From Flavobacteriaceae bacterium bin25 (lineage in GTDB: Bacteria; Bacteroidota; Bacteroidia; Flavobacteriales; Flavobacteriaceae), in assembly GCA_002238525.1 (NCBI GenBank), contig MPMN01000033.1, forward strand, positions 1 to 33,355: a stretch of 33,355 nt of DNA, given 5' to 3'. Below are positions 7,622 through 17,222 of this stretch, piece after piece. Numbering within the stretch: the stretch's first letter is position 1; every line of letters begins with the position of its first letter. Below the pieces are notes generated by a model. The model ran no database searches, had not been told where the DNA came from, and was given only the letters and a program-made list of their open reading frames with translations. The position numbers and the translations under genes were made by a program.

Positions 7622-9072
7622 TTGCACTAACTAAGTTACTTGAAACAGTGGATTACCAAGCAAAAGGAGATGTCCAAAGCAGAGCCATCAATAAAATTCA
7701 ATACGATTCTAGAAAGTGTCAACCCAACGATCTTTTTGTTGCTATAGCTGGTCATACCATAGATGGTCACCAGTTCATCCCATCGGTAGCATCAAAGAAA
7801 CCAGCCGTGATTATCTGTCAAGAGTGGCCACAGTCCCTACACCCAAACATTACTTATATCAAGGTCGCTTGTACCAAAGAAGCACTGGGAATTATCGCCC
7901 ATAACTATTACGACAAGCCATCTGATCATCTCAAATTGATCGGCATTACCGGCACAAATGGAAAAACAACAGTTTCAACACTTCTATACCGACTCTTTGA
8001 ATCATCAGGGCAAAAAAGTGGTCTTATTTCTACTGTAGACATCAGAAATCATGATAGAGTATACAACACCACCTTGACAACCCCTGATTCTCTAGAAATA
8101 AATTATCACCTCCATCAAATGGTGCAGTCAGGCATTAAACATTGTTTTATGGAAGTATCATCACATGGAATAGATCAAAAGAGAATAAAGGGTTTGAATT
8201 TTAGCGGAGGAATCTTCACCAATTTGAGTAGAGACCATCTGGATTATCATGATACCTATAAATCTTATCGAGATGTCAAAAAATCGTTTTTCGACTCACT
8301 CAAGCCAGATGCTTTCTCCTTGTTCAACCAAGATGATCGCAATGGGGAGTTTATGGTTCAAAATACCAAAGCAAAAAAGTATAGCTATGCCCTCCATTCA
8401 GTTGCGAACTTTAAAGGAAAAATTATAGAGAGAAGTTTAGATGGCACTTTGATTAAAGTAGAAGGTGTAGAATTCTGGACAAATCTAGTAGGAGATTTTA
8501 ATGCCTATAATTTGCTCGCCACATATGGAACAGCCAGTATTTTGGGACATGAAAATGAATTCTTGCCTCAGGATCTAAGCAAATTACAAGGTATTCCGGG
8601 ACGTTTTGAACTCTTTAAATCACCAAAGGGCATCACGGTAATCATTGATTATGCCCATACTCCTGATGCACTATTGAATGTATTGACCTCCATTGAGCGT
8701 CTCAAAACCGCCGGCCAAAAGATCATCACTGTAATTGGTTGCGGTGGAGATCGCGATAAGTCGAAAAGACCCCTGATAGGAAGAATTGCAACACAGTATA
8801 GCAATAGGGTTGTATTTACCTCAGATAATCCTAGAAATGAATCTGCTCAATTGATAATTCAACAAATGGTAGATGGAATTGAAAATCTCCACAACAAATC
8901 AAAAGTGATTTGTGAATCAGATAGACTGTCTGCAATAAAATGCGCATATCAATTGGCATCAAATCAAGACATTGTTTTGATTGCTGGAAAAGGACACGAA
9001 AAGTTCCAAGAGATAAAAGGTCAAAAACACATTTTTGATGATTTGGCAATTGCTAAGAAAATATTTATTTAA
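7618..9072 (+). CDS. murE: UDP-MurNAc-L-Ala-D-Glu:meso-diaminopimelate ligase MurE
   Basis: MurE is a cytoplasmic ATP-dependent ligase adding the third amino acid of the peptide stem. The ATP-binding loop is GTNGKTT (residues 112-118). The Mur-family Lys that becomes carbamylated fits the YRDVKKSFFD block. The DNPR motif at residues 403-406 is the signature of enzymes that use meso-diaminopimelate rather than lysine. The length of 484 residues is typical. The start overlaps ftsI (ATGA). It is followed after 12 bp by mraY, which has GTAAGGA just before its ATG. Confidence 0.95.
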   Translation: MIALTKLLETVDYQAKGDVQSRAINKIQYDSRKCQPNDLFVAIAGHTIDGHQFIPSVASKKPAVIICQEWPQSLHPNITYIKVACTKEALGIIAHNYYDKPSDHLKLIGITGTNGKTTVSTLLYRLFESSGQKSGLISTVDIRNHDRVYNTTLTTPDSLEINYHLHQMVQSGIKHCFMEVSSHGIDQKRIKGLNFSGGIFTNLSRDHLDYHDTYKSYRDVKKSFFDSLKPDAFSLFNQDDRNGEFMVQNTKAKKYSYALHSVANFKGKIIERSLDGTLIKVEGVEFWTNLVGDFNAYNLLATYGTASILGHENEFLPQDLSKLQGIPGRFELFKSPKGITVIIDYAHTPDALLNVLTSIERLKTAGQKIITVIGCGGDRDKSKRPLIGRIATQYSNRVVFTSDNPRNESAQLIIQQMVDGIENLHNKSKVICESDRLSAIKCAYQLASNQDIVLIAGKGHEKFQEIKGQKHIFDDLAIAKKIFI

Positions 9073-9084
9073 GTAAGGAAACCA

Positions 9085-10302
9085 ATGCTCTATTATTTAT
9101 TTGAATACCTCGAACATCAGTACCAATTACCTGGGGCTGGGCTTTTCCAGTTTTTGACCTTCAGGGCAGCACTAGCAGGGACTATATCAATTGTGCTCAC
9201 CTTGGCTATTGGAAAAAGAGTGATAAGAGCACTTAAAAGTTTTCAGATCAGAGAGTCGGTACGTGATTTAGGTCTCTCAGGTCAAAAATCCAAAGAAGGA
9301 ACCCCTACTATGGGAGGAATAATGATCATAGCAGCCACCTTAATTCCGGTTCTCTTATTAGCCAAAATTGACAACATATATATCATCGTGTTGCTGGTAA
9401 CCCTTTTGTGGATGGGCTTTGTAGGAGGGTTGGATGATTATCTGAAAGTGAAAAGGAACAACAAAAAAGGAATAAAAGGGAGATTAAAATTAGCTGGGCA
9501 AGTTTTGTTAGGCATATTTGTGGGAGCCGTATTCTATTTTCATCCAGACATAACCGTTAGAAGCAACAGTGATTTCGAGACAGCCTCCCAACAATACCAG
9601 GCTACAGAACAGTTAGAGGAAAAAGCTACCATCACCACAATTCCTTTTGTTAAGAACAATCAATTCGATTATAAAAGTTTGATTTCTTGGATTGGACCCG
9701 ATGCTTATAAGTATACCTATCTTCTATTTATACCCATCATTTTCTTTATTCTCTCAGCAGTATCCAATGGGGCTAATTTAACTGATGGTCTAGATGGATT
9801 GGCCACAGGAACATCGATTATTGTCTTGATGGCGTTGGGGGTTTTTACATGGGTTTCAGGGAATTTAAGATTTGCCGATTATCTCAATATCATGTACATC
9901 CCAAATATTGGCGAGATGACCATCTTTTTATCTGCTTTTTTGGGTGCACTAGTTGGCTTTCTCTGGTTCAACAGCTATCCGGCTAGTGTTTTTATGGGTG
10001 ATATAGGTAGCCTCACAGTAGGAGCACTGATTTCAGTGATTACCATATTGGTACGAAAAGAATTGATTTTGCCCCTTTTATGTGGTGTATTCTTCGTTCA
10101 AACAAGTTCCGTTATTCTTCAAGTCGGGTATTTCAAATATACCAAAATGAAACTCGGTGCCGGAAAAAGGATATTCAAAATGGCTCCCTTACATCATCAT
10201 TTTCAACTGAAAGGTTTGCATGAAAGCAAAATAACTATACGCTTTTGGATTGTAGGAATCCTTTGTGCCATACTATCTATAATCACATTGAAACTAAGAT
10301 AA
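9085..10302 (+). CDS. mraY: Phospho-MurNAc-pentapeptide transferase MraY
   Basis: MraY is a polytopic membrane enzyme transferring phospho-MurNAc-pentapeptide from UDP to undecaprenyl phosphate, giving lipid I. Visible family motifs are KEGTPTMGG, the GGLDDYLK Asp pair, [20 protein letters not shown] and the [11 protein letters not shown] loop. At 405 residues it is longer than the roughly 360 of E. coli. The extra length is a hydrophilic loop (about residues 150-195, between HPDITVRSN and YKYTYLLF), which I recall as common in Bacteroidota. The stop shares one base with the murD start (TAATG). Confidence 0.95.
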   Translation: MLYYLFEYLEHQYQLPGAGLFQFLTFRAALAGTISIVLTLAIGKRVIRALKSFQIRESVRDLGLSGQKSKEGTPTMGGIMIIAATLIPVLLLAKIDNIYIIVLLVTLLWMGFVGGLDDYLKVKRNNKKGIKGRLKLAGQVLLGIFVGAVFYFHPDITVRSNSDFETASQQYQATEQLEEKATITTIPFVKNNQFDYKSLISWIGPDAYKYTYLLFIPIIFFILSAVSNGANLTDGLDGLATGTSIIVLMALGVFTWVSGNLRFADYLNIMYIPNIGEMTIFLSAFLGALVGFLWFNSYPASVFMGDIGSLTVGALISVITILVRKELILPLLCGVFFVQTSSVILQVGYFKYTKMKLGAGKRIFKMAPLHHHFQLKGLHESKITIRFWIVGILCAILSIITLKLR

Positions 10303-11636
10303 TGAATGAAAAAATAGTCGTACTAGGAGCTGGAGAAAGTGGATTAGGTGCAGCTAAGCTAGCTAAAAAACAGGGCTTTAGAGTATTTGTTTCTGACCAT
10401 CTAAAAATGGATAATAAAAGGAGAGAAACATTTCAAAAATTAGATGTGCAATGGGAAGAAGGAGGACATAATTTCCAACATATGACTGATGCTCGGCTGG
10501 TAGTAAAAAGTCCTGGTGTACCCAATTCATCCCCAATAATCAAAGAACTGAGATCTAGTGGTAAGTTGATCATTTCAGAAATTGAGTTTGCTGCTCGCTA
10601 TACCAAAGCAACTATTATCGGCATTACCGGAACAAATGGAAAAACCACCACTACGATGATGACCTACCGAATGCTGAAAAGAGCAGGTAAGAAAGTAGCC
10701 ATCGCCGGAAATATAGGAAACAGTTTTGCCCATCAGGTTGCTACAGGGTCTTTTGACTATTTTGTTTTGGAGATCAGCAGTTTTCAATTAGATGATATCT
10801 ATGACTTCTGTCCCCAGGTTGGTGTTATAACTAATGTAACAAAGGATCATTTGGATCGATATAACCACAATTTTGAAGACTATTTAAAAGCAAAGTTGAG
10901 GATTTCAGAAAACCAGACAAGGGGTGATTTTTTGATTCTAAATGTTGATGACTATAATCTCAAAAAATCGATAAAAAAGATAAAATCATCACCACAGATT
11001 CTCCCCGTCAGTTATGGTGAATTATCAGAAGGGGTATATCAAGACCATAATTCAATTTTTATCAAAAGAGAACAGCAGTTCTCAAGAATTGATTTAACAG
11101 GGCTTCCACTTTACGGGAAACACAATGTGTACAATTCGATGTTTGCCTCAGCTGTAGCCAATGTTTTAAAAATTAGTGATAAAGACATTCGTGATAGTTT
11201 GATCAGTTTTAAAGGTGCTCCACATAGGATGGAAAAAGTACTCACCATCAGAAAAGTCGATTATATCAATGATTCAAAAGGAACCAACATCAATGCAACT
11301 TATTTCGCCTTAGATTCTATCAACACGCCCATCATTTGGATTGCCGGAGGAATTGATAAAGGAAATGACTATACTGAGCTATTGCCTCTGGTTAGAAAAA
11401 AAGTAAAAGGAATTGTTTGTCTGGGTAAAGACAATAAAAATCTCATTTCTTTTTTTAGTCCAGTTGTTGATATCCTATGCAGTACTCAGTCCATGGAAGA
11501 AGCCGTGAAGACATGTTATAAAGCTGCCGAATACCATGATTCAGTATTGCTTTCCCCTTCGTGTGCTAGTTTTGATTTGTTTAAAAATTATGAAGATCGA
11601 GGAGATCAATTCAAAAATTCAGTGAGGAAATTGTGA
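10302..11636 (+). CDS. murD: UDP-MurNAc-L-Ala:D-Glu ligase MurD
   Basis: MurD is a cytoplasmic ATP-dependent ligase adding D-glutamate to UDP-MurNAc-L-alanine. The N-terminal nucleotide-fold glycine loop GAGESGLGAAK is at residues 9-19. The ATP loop GTNGKTT is at 110-116. The C-terminal family block LLSPSCASFDLFKNYEDRG is present. The length of 444 residues is normal. I chose ATG 10302 (MNEKIVVLG) over an in-frame ATG 57 bases upstream, because the longer form would add a non-conserved tail inside mraY. Confidence 0.95.
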   Translation: MNEKIVVLGAGESGLGAAKLAKKQGFRVFVSDHLKMDNKRRETFQKLDVQWEEGGHNFQHMTDARLVVKSPGVPNSSPIIKELRSSGKLIISEIEFAARYTKATIIGITGTNGKTTTTMMTYRMLKRAGKKVAIAGNIGNSFAHQVATGSFDYFVLEISSFQLDDIYDFCPQVGVITNVTKDHLDRYNHNFEDYLKAKLRISENQTRGDFLILNVDDYNLKKSIKKIKSSPQILPVSYGELSEGVYQDHNSIFIKREQQFSRIDLTGLPLYGKHNVYNSMFASAVANVLKISDKDIRDSLISFKGAPHRMEKVLTIRKVDYINDSKGTNINATYFALDSINTPIIWIAGGIDKGNDYTELLPLVRKKVKGIVCLGKDNKNLISFFSPVVDILCSTQSMEEAVKTCYKAAEYHDSVLLSPSCASFDLFKNYEDRGDQFKNSVRKL

Positions 11637-12823
11637 TGGTTAGTGGTGGCATAAATGGTGACAGGTCTCTGTGGGTTCTGTTGCTATTGTTGGGATTATT
11701 TTCTTTTTTGCCTGTCTTTAGTGCAGCTAGTAATCTTGCCTATACAGTTGGTCAAGGTACTCCTTATAGTCATTTTGTCAAGCATATGATTATACTGGTA
11801 ATGGGCTTTGTATTGATGTATATTTTTCACAACATTCCCCAACATAGTTTTAGAAAAATCGCCTTGATCGGTTTGATTTTGTCTATTGGTCTCCTGGTTA
11901 TGGCCACTTTTCAAAATACCATCATAGGGGGTGCCAAGGCTAGTCGCTGGCTGACCGTACCCATTTTAGGATTGACCTTTCAACCCTCGAATATCAGTAT
12001 GATTGCCCTGATGATTTATTGTGCTCATATTCTCACAAAAAAGGGTAAAAAAGATCAACAAATGACCTTCTACAAGTCTATTTTGCTATTGTGGTTACCC
12101 ATTGGCTTGGTGGTCGGTTTGGTTTTGCCTTTTGACTTGTCAACGGCTGCTTTGATTCTGTTGTCTGCAGTATTATTGATTTTTATTGGAGGTTATAGTA
12201 TAAAGAGGTTTTTGATTATTGGGGCTCTGGGAATTGGGGCTTTTGCACTATTTATTTATATCAATCAACAAGGTCCTGAGGCTGATCAGACCAATCGATT
12301 GGGTACATGGAAAAGTAGGGTTGATGGATTTTTATCTGGGGATGACCATCAGAAGAATTATCAGATCGTACGGGCCAAGGCTGCCATTGCATCGGGTAAA
12401 ATAATTGGAGTGGGACCGGGTAAAAGTCGAATAAAGACCATCCTGCCCCAGAGCACATCAGATTTTATTTATGCTATAATCGTTGAGGAATATGGATTTT
12501 TGGGAGGGGTCTTGCTCATGTTGGTTTACTGTTTGATTCTCTTTCGTATCGTAGTGATTACGTACCATATAAGAGAACCATTTAAAAAACTACTGGTAAT
12601 TGGTATTGGTATCCCCTTTGTGATTCAGGCACTAGTCAATATTGCGGTGTCTTTACAGCTTTTACCTGTGACGGGTTTAGCTCTTCCTATGATGAGTATG
12701 GGAGGAACCAGCATATGGATTACCTGTATGGCTTTTGGAATTATTCTAGGGATGAGTAAATATGCTCAAAATCAAAATTCATTGGATGTTGAAAGAATCA
12801 GGGGAATTAAAACAGATTTCTAG
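11636..12823 (+). CDS. ftsW: Septal peptidoglycan polymerase FtsW (SEDS family)
   Basis: FtsW is a multi-pass SEDS glycosyltransferase that polymerises lipid II at the septum together with FtsI. About ten hydrophobic segments can be traced over 395 residues. SEDS landmarks are the GGAKASRWL block, the extracellular loop VGPGKSRIKTILPQSTSDF followed by VEEYGFLGG, and the PMMSMGGTS motif near the C-terminus. I prefer ATG 11636, which has GAGGA 7 nt upstream; a GTG at 11633 is also possible. The start overlaps the murD stop by one base. Confidence 0.94.
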   Translation: MVSGGINGDRSLWVLLLLLGLFSFLPVFSAASNLAYTVGQGTPYSHFVKHMIILVMGFVLMYIFHNIPQHSFRKIALIGLILSIGLLVMATFQNTIIGGAKASRWLTVPILGLTFQPSNISMIALMIYCAHILTKKGKKDQQMTFYKSILLLWLPIGLVVGLVLPFDLSTAALILLSAVLLIFIGGYSIKRFLIIGALGIGAFALFIYINQQGPEADQTNRLGTWKSRVDGFLSGDDHQKNYQIVRAKAAIASGKIIGVGPGKSRIKTILPQSTSDFIYAIIVEEYGFLGGVLLMLVYCLILFRIVVITYHIREPFKKLLVIGIGIPFVIQALVNIAVSLQLLPVTGLALPMMSMGGTSIWITCMAFGIILGMSKYAQNQNSLDVERIRGIKTDF

Positions 12824-13904
12824 AAGGATAATGATTTCTGGAGGTGGGACTGGCGGTCATATCTTCCCAGCTTTGGCTATTGCTCAGGAATTTTTTTCAA
12901 GAAATCAACAGCACTCAATTTTATTTGTCGGTGCCGTCGGAAAAATGGAAATGAATAGTGTCCCTAATTCCGGGTTCAAAATAAAGGGATTATGGATAGA
13001 TGGGTTACAGAGAAGACTATCATCGAGAAATGCTTTATTGCCCTTAAAACTCCTGGTGAGTTTACTACAGGCTAGTTTGATAATAAGCAAATTCAAGCCT
13101 GATATTGTAATAGGGACAGGAGGTTATGCAAGTTTTCCAACCTTGAGGGTAGCTCAATTTCTGAAAAAGCCAACCATGATTCAGGAACAAAATGCCCTTG
13201 TTGGTATAACCAACAAATTACTCTCAAAGAGAGCTAGAAAAATTTTCGTGGCATTTGATTCTGACAACGGATATTTTCCAAAGCCTAAAACTGTCAACCT
13301 GGGTATTCCCATCCGAGATGACATTGTATCAAATCTAACCGAGAATGCTTCGGCTGCCATTCATTATGGATTTGACCCCAAGAAAAAAATATTATTGGTT
13401 TTGGGAGGTTCTTTAGGAGCCAAGAAAATTAATCATATCATTGAAAGCCAGCTGGATCTCATTCGAAAATTGGATTACCAGATAATCTGGCAATGCGGAA
13501 AAATATACTTTGATCAATATGCACAATTAGAATCCGCAGTAGTTAAAGTTGTTCCCTTTGTCACCCATATGTCTGTGGCTTATTCCTCTGCTGATCTCAT
13601 TGTATGCCGAGCTGGAGCAGCGACAATTGCCGAGTTATGCTGTGTTGGGAAGCCGTCAATATTGATTCCATCACCAAATGTCGCTGATAATCATCAGTTG
13701 CACAATGCTCGATGGCTTGAAAGTGCTGGTGCAGCTATTTTGTTGGAAGAAAAAGATTTAAACAAAAAATTCCCGCAAGTACTTAAGCGATTATCTGGTG
13801 ATAAGCAAAAACAAAAAACTCTCTCAAAGAATATTTCAGCTTTAGCCAAGCCTCATGCAGCTAGAGAAATAGTAAACCATATAGAAAGAGAATTAAAATG
13901 GTAG
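12786..13904 (+). CDS. murG: UDP-GlcNAc:lipid I N-acetylglucosaminyltransferase MurG
   Basis: MurG is a peripheral membrane GT-B glycosyltransferase converting lipid I to lipid II. Its landmarks are SGGGTGGHIFPALAIA near the N-terminus, GTGGYASFP, the LGGSLGA loop and the C-terminal donor site CRAGAATIAELCCVGKPSILIP. Three in-frame ATG codons compete: 12762, 12786 and 12831. ATG 12831 begins directly at MISGGGTGG and would cut the first beta strand (RRIMISGGG), which aligns to the E. coli strand. I therefore chose 12786, giving 372 residues, although it overlaps ftsW by 38 bp. The start is uncertain; the identity is not. Confidence 0.93.
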   Translation: MLKESGELKQISRRIMISGGGTGGHIFPALAIAQEFFSRNQQHSILFVGAVGKMEMNSVPNSGFKIKGLWIDGLQRRLSSRNALLPLKLLVSLLQASLIISKFKPDIVIGTGGYASFPTLRVAQFLKKPTMIQEQNALVGITNKLLSKRARKIFVAFDSDNGYFPKPKTVNLGIPIRDDIVSNLTENASAAIHYGFDPKKKILLVLGGSLGAKKINHIIESQLDLIRKLDYQIIWQCGKIYFDQYAQLESAVVKVVPFVTHMSVAYSSADLIVCRAGAATIAELCCVGKPSILIPSPNVADNHQLHNARWLESAGAAILLEEKDLNKKFPQVLKRLSGDKQKQKTLSKNISALAKPHAAREIVNHIERELKW

Positions 13905-15235
13905 AGCCCGACATAAAATATTACTTTATAGGAATTGGTGGTATAGGAATGTCAGGCTTGGCGGGATATCTTAACAGAAGAGGTTGTCAGGTTGCGGGCT
14001 ATGATTTAACTCCCAGTTCCATCACTTCGAATCTTTCACAACAAGGTGTGGAAATAACTTTCTCTTCTGAGATATCGGGGATTCCAGGTAGATTTCGGGG
14101 ATCTGATGTCACTGTTGTGTATACTCCTGCTATCCCAAATAATCATCATCAGCTGGTCTATTTTAACCGGATGGGGAACCGAGTAATCAAGCGTGCAGCT
14201 CTCTTGGGCGAGTTATCCCAAAAGATGCCCATGATTGCTGTGGCTGGAACACATGGCAAAACCACAACCGCCAGCATCATTACTCATCTGCTGGTACAAT
14301 CAAAAATTAAATTCACTGCTTTTGTTGGGGGGATCATGAGTCAATACCAGTCGAATTTTGTTTTTACAGGTGATGATTTGGTAGTTGTCGAAGCAGATGA
14401 ATTCGATCGGTCATTTCTTCATTTATTTCCCACCATAGGTTGTGTAACCTCTGTAGATGCCGATCATCTGGATATATACCAATCCGCTGAGGCTTTAAAA
14501 GATAGTTTTGTTCAATTCACGAATCAAATAAAAAAACAATGTGTCGTAGCGTACGGAATTGATATTGAAGGGATAACCTATGGATTAGATGAAAGAGCGG
14601 ATTATTACCCGATGGATTACCAGCAAATTGATACTGGTTATCAACTGAGCATTTGCACACCGACTAAGGTTTATCATCAGATAGAATTTCATCAAATTGG
14701 CCGACACAATTTAGGGAATTTGGTATGTGCTGTTGCTGCATTAGATCAATTGAATTTTCCTATGGAGAGAATCATTGGTTCAATAGGGAGTTTCCAAGGA
14801 ATTGAGCGGCGGATGCAAGTTCAGCTCATCGGTAGAAGGGTAGTGGTGGACGACTATGCCCATCATCCTAGTGAAATAGAGGCTGTCTTGCAAACTGTCG
14901 AAGAATTTTATCCCACCAAGAAGAGTTGTGTGATTTTTCAACCTCATCTTTACAGCAGAACAAGAGATTTTGTTGATGAATTTGCACGAGTCTTATCAAG
15001 GTTTTCACAGGTAGTTCTTTTGGATATTTACCCTGCAAGAGAATTACCTATCAAAGGAATTTCTTCACATCTTCTGTTAGGGAAAATTGTTAATCCAAGA
15101 AAATCATTGATAAGAAAGAAGCAGCTTTTAGGTGTAATTCAATCTTCTGATGCTGAGGTAGTTTTATTCTTAGGTGCTGGTGATATTGGGATAGAAGCTC
15201 AGAGGGTTTCCAAAGAATTAAAAGAATTGACATGA
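13898..15235 (+). CDS. murC: UDP-MurNAc:L-alanine ligase MurC
   Basis: MurC is the cytoplasmic ATP-dependent ligase that starts the peptide stem by adding L-alanine to UDP-MurNAc. The N-terminal UDP-binding loop is GIGGIGMSGLA (residues 12-22). The ATP loop is GTHGKTT (117-123). The EADEFDRSFL block and the C-terminal DDYAHHPSEIEAVL and FQPHLYSRT blocks are all present. The length of 445 residues is normal. ATG 13898 overlaps the murG stop by 7 bp and has AGAAAGAG upstream. Its own stop overlaps ftsQ by 4 bp. Confidence 0.95.
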   Translation: MVEPDIKYYFIGIGGIGMSGLAGYLNRRGCQVAGYDLTPSSITSNLSQQGVEITFSSEISGIPGRFRGSDVTVVYTPAIPNNHHQLVYFNRMGNRVIKRAALLGELSQKMPMIAVAGTHGKTTTASIITHLLVQSKIKFTAFVGGIMSQYQSNFVFTGDDLVVVEADEFDRSFLHLFPTIGCVTSVDADHLDIYQSAEALKDSFVQFTNQIKKQCVVAYGIDIEGITYGLDERADYYPMDYQQIDTGYQLSICTPTKVYHQIEFHQIGRHNLGNLVCAVAALDQLNFPMERIIGSIGSFQGIERRMQVQLIGRRVVVDDYAHHPSEIEAVLQTVEEFYPTKKSCVIFQPHLYSRTRDFVDEFARVLSRFSQVVLLDIYPARELPIKGISSHLLLGKIVNPRKSLIRKKQLLGVIQSSDAEVVLFLGAGDIGIEAQRVSKELKELT

Positions 15236-15948
15236 AAAAAGGATTGAGAGTGATTTTGTTGTCTTTTTTTGTCGTATTGCTTGCATTTAGTTCTATTTTT
15301 TCGAATAAGAGAAATGCAACTCGTGGAGTCACGGGTGTTTTGATTGAATTAGATGAGTCTCTGGGATTGCTAACCAAAGCCTCAATAAAAAGATCTCTCC
15401 AAGAAATGAATCAATTTCAACAAGATGATGTTCCCCATAGAGAAGTGAACCTTTTATCCATAGAAGATCATATAAAAAGCCTCAATGGCGTAGAAAATGC
15501 TCAGGCTTTTTTTTATCCTGATGGGGTACTGGGTTTAAAGGTTCAATCTCGGAGGCCTCTTTATGAGGTGGTTGGTCCTCAAAGTTATTTTGTTGATGCA
15601 TATGGTATTAAAATCGAAAATCAACTCAAATTTGATATTGATGCGCCGATTTATGTTGGACCATTAAATCAAGAGGTAAAAATGGAGGTAACAGATCTTT
15701 TTAAACGTTTCGACATGGACAATTTTTATCGCAACGAATTGGATACGATTATTTCTGTTGATCAAATCTATAAATTAAAATTAAAATCCTATCCATTTGA
15801 TGTGGTGTTGGGTTCAAGCAAAAGTTTAAATCAAAAATTAAAAAAGTTAAAAGTGTTTTGTATTTATAAATCAGCCAATGCTCAAGACCTAGATGAAATT
15901 CGTGAGATAAGTCTACAATACGATGGGCAAGTAATAGTTCGGAAATAA
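15232..15948 (+). CDS. ftsQ: Cell division protein FtsQ
   Basis: A 238-residue bitopic membrane protein. A short basic N-terminus (MKKGLR) and one membrane segment (about residues 6-24) are followed by a periplasmic part. The stretch around SIEDHIKSLNGVENAQAFF and VQSRRPLYEVVG matches the POTRA/beta-domain region of FtsQ, which links FtsL (and FtsB) to the rest of the divisome. Overall similarity in this family is weak, so position between murC and ftsA is important support. The start overlaps murC by 4 bp (ATGA). ftsA begins one base after its stop. Confidence 0.88.
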   Translation: MKKGLRVILLSFFVVLLAFSSIFSNKRNATRGVTGVLIELDESLGLLTKASIKRSLQEMNQFQQDDVPHREVNLLSIEDHIKSLNGVENAQAFFYPDGVLGLKVQSRRPLYEVVGPQSYFVDAYGIKIENQLKFDIDAPIYVGPLNQEVKMEVTDLFKRFDMDNFYRNELDTIISVDQIYKLKLKSYPFDVVLGSSKSLNQKLKKLKVFCIYKSANAQDLDEIREISLQYDGQVIVRK

Positions 15949-15949
15949 A

Positions 15950-17200
15950 ATGGGGAAAAGAAAAACAAATTTATCAGCAGGTTTAGATATTGGAACCACT
16001 AAAGTGGCCATATTGCTGGGTAAAAGAAATCCAAATGGGAAAATTGAAATTGTTGGATTCGGAAAAACAGAGAGTTTAGGTGTGCAGAATGGGGTAATTA
16101 GTGATATGAACCAAAGCATTAGTTCGATAGGCAATGCATTGCAAAAGGCTACTGAAAGTTGTGGAATTGAGGTCAAAGAAGTTCTTGCTGGCATTGCTGG
16201 TCAATATATTGACAGCTTACAACACAGCACTAGTAAAAAGAGATCAAAACCGGATAAAGCAATCGAAGAATATGAATTGAATCAGATGATAAATGAGGTA
16301 ACTAAATTGACTATGCAACCTGGTGATCAGATCCTCAATATTTTACCTCAGCACTATCAGGTAGATGATCAGACAACCATGAACCCAGTTGGTTTGTGTG
16401 GGACTGATCTAACTGCTAATTACCATTTGGTATTGGGAAAAATTGCTGCAATAAAAAATGTTGGGCGTTGCATTTTGGAATCAAAACTAAAATTGAGTGG
16501 ATTGACGTTGGAGCCTCTGGCATCTTCCACAGCCGTTCTTACTGATTTGGAGCGACACAATGGAGTGTGTCTGGTTGATATTGGTGGAGGTACTACCGAT
16601 ATTGCCATTTTCAAGGATGGCTTTATCCGGCACAATGCTGTAATTGCTATGGGAGGAATGCTCATTACCAAGGATATTCAGGAGGAGTTCAAAATTCTCA
16701 ATCGGCATGCTGAAGCCTTGAAAAAGAAGGTTGGTAGTGCCACTAAAGTAGCTGTAAGGGATAATAGGAATATTGTCATTCCCACATTTGGAGGTCGAAA
16801 AGAAGTCAAGATATCAATTAAAGCACTAGCGGAGGTAATTGAAGAACGACTGAAAAAGATCATTCAAGAGATTATGTATGAGATTCAGCACTGTGGTTTA
16901 GAGAAGCCTGAAAAGTCCCTTATCAGCGGAATAGTTTTAACGGGGGGAGGTTCTTTATTGAATCATATAGTACCTGTTTTTGAGTATTACACAAAGATGG
17001 AAACTAGAATAGGTCTGCCTTCACATTTGTTGTCAGGTCAGGACAAGTTTGATTTAGATAGTCCGATTTATTCTACAGCGGTTGGACTATTGAATGAGGC
17101 TTTGATTCATGACCAGGCCAAATCCAGAAGAGGCCGAAGAAAGAAGCATTATTCTGCGATGCTGGAGGATAGGATATCACAAATAATTGAACAAGTTTAG
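15950..17200 (+). CDS. ftsA: Cell division protein FtsA
   Basis: FtsA is an actin-like ATPase that tethers FtsZ filaments to the inner face of the membrane. Phosphate loop 1 is GLDIGTTKVAILLG (about residues 11-24), phosphate loop 2 VDIGGGTTDIAIF (about 205-217) and the adenosine motif LTGGGSLL (about 330). The inserted domain 1C is visible between about residues 80 and 160. The 416-residue protein ends in a basic patch (RRGRRKK) and a short amphipathic-looking helix (SAMLEDRISQIIEQV), a likely membrane-targeting sequence. It lies 22 bp before ftsZ. Confidence 0.94.
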   Translation: MGKRKTNLSAGLDIGTTKVAILLGKRNPNGKIEIVGFGKTESLGVQNGVISDMNQSISSIGNALQKATESCGIEVKEVLAGIAGQYIDSLQHSTSKKRSKPDKAIEEYELNQMINEVTKLTMQPGDQILNILPQHYQVDDQTTMNPVGLCGTDLTANYHLVLGKIAAIKNVGRCILESKLKLSGLTLEPLASSTAVLTDLERHNGVCLVDIGGGTTDIAIFKDGFIRHNAVIAMGGMLITKDIQEEFKILNRHAEALKKKVGSATKVAVRDNRNIVIPTFGGRKEVKISIKALAEVIEERLKKIIQEIMYEIQHCGLEKPEKSLISGIVLTGGGSLLNHIVPVFEYYTKMETRIGLPSHLLSGQDKFDLDSPIYSTAVGLLNEALIHDQAKSRRGRRKKHYSAMLEDRISQIIEQV

Positions 17201-17222
17201 AAAATAATTATTGTTTCGTATA

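Noticed and set aside
7716-7904. Small open frames overlapping murE, ftsI, ftsW, ftsA, ftsZ and pnp in other frames
   Set aside because: These are shadows of conserved genes with no independent coding evidence.
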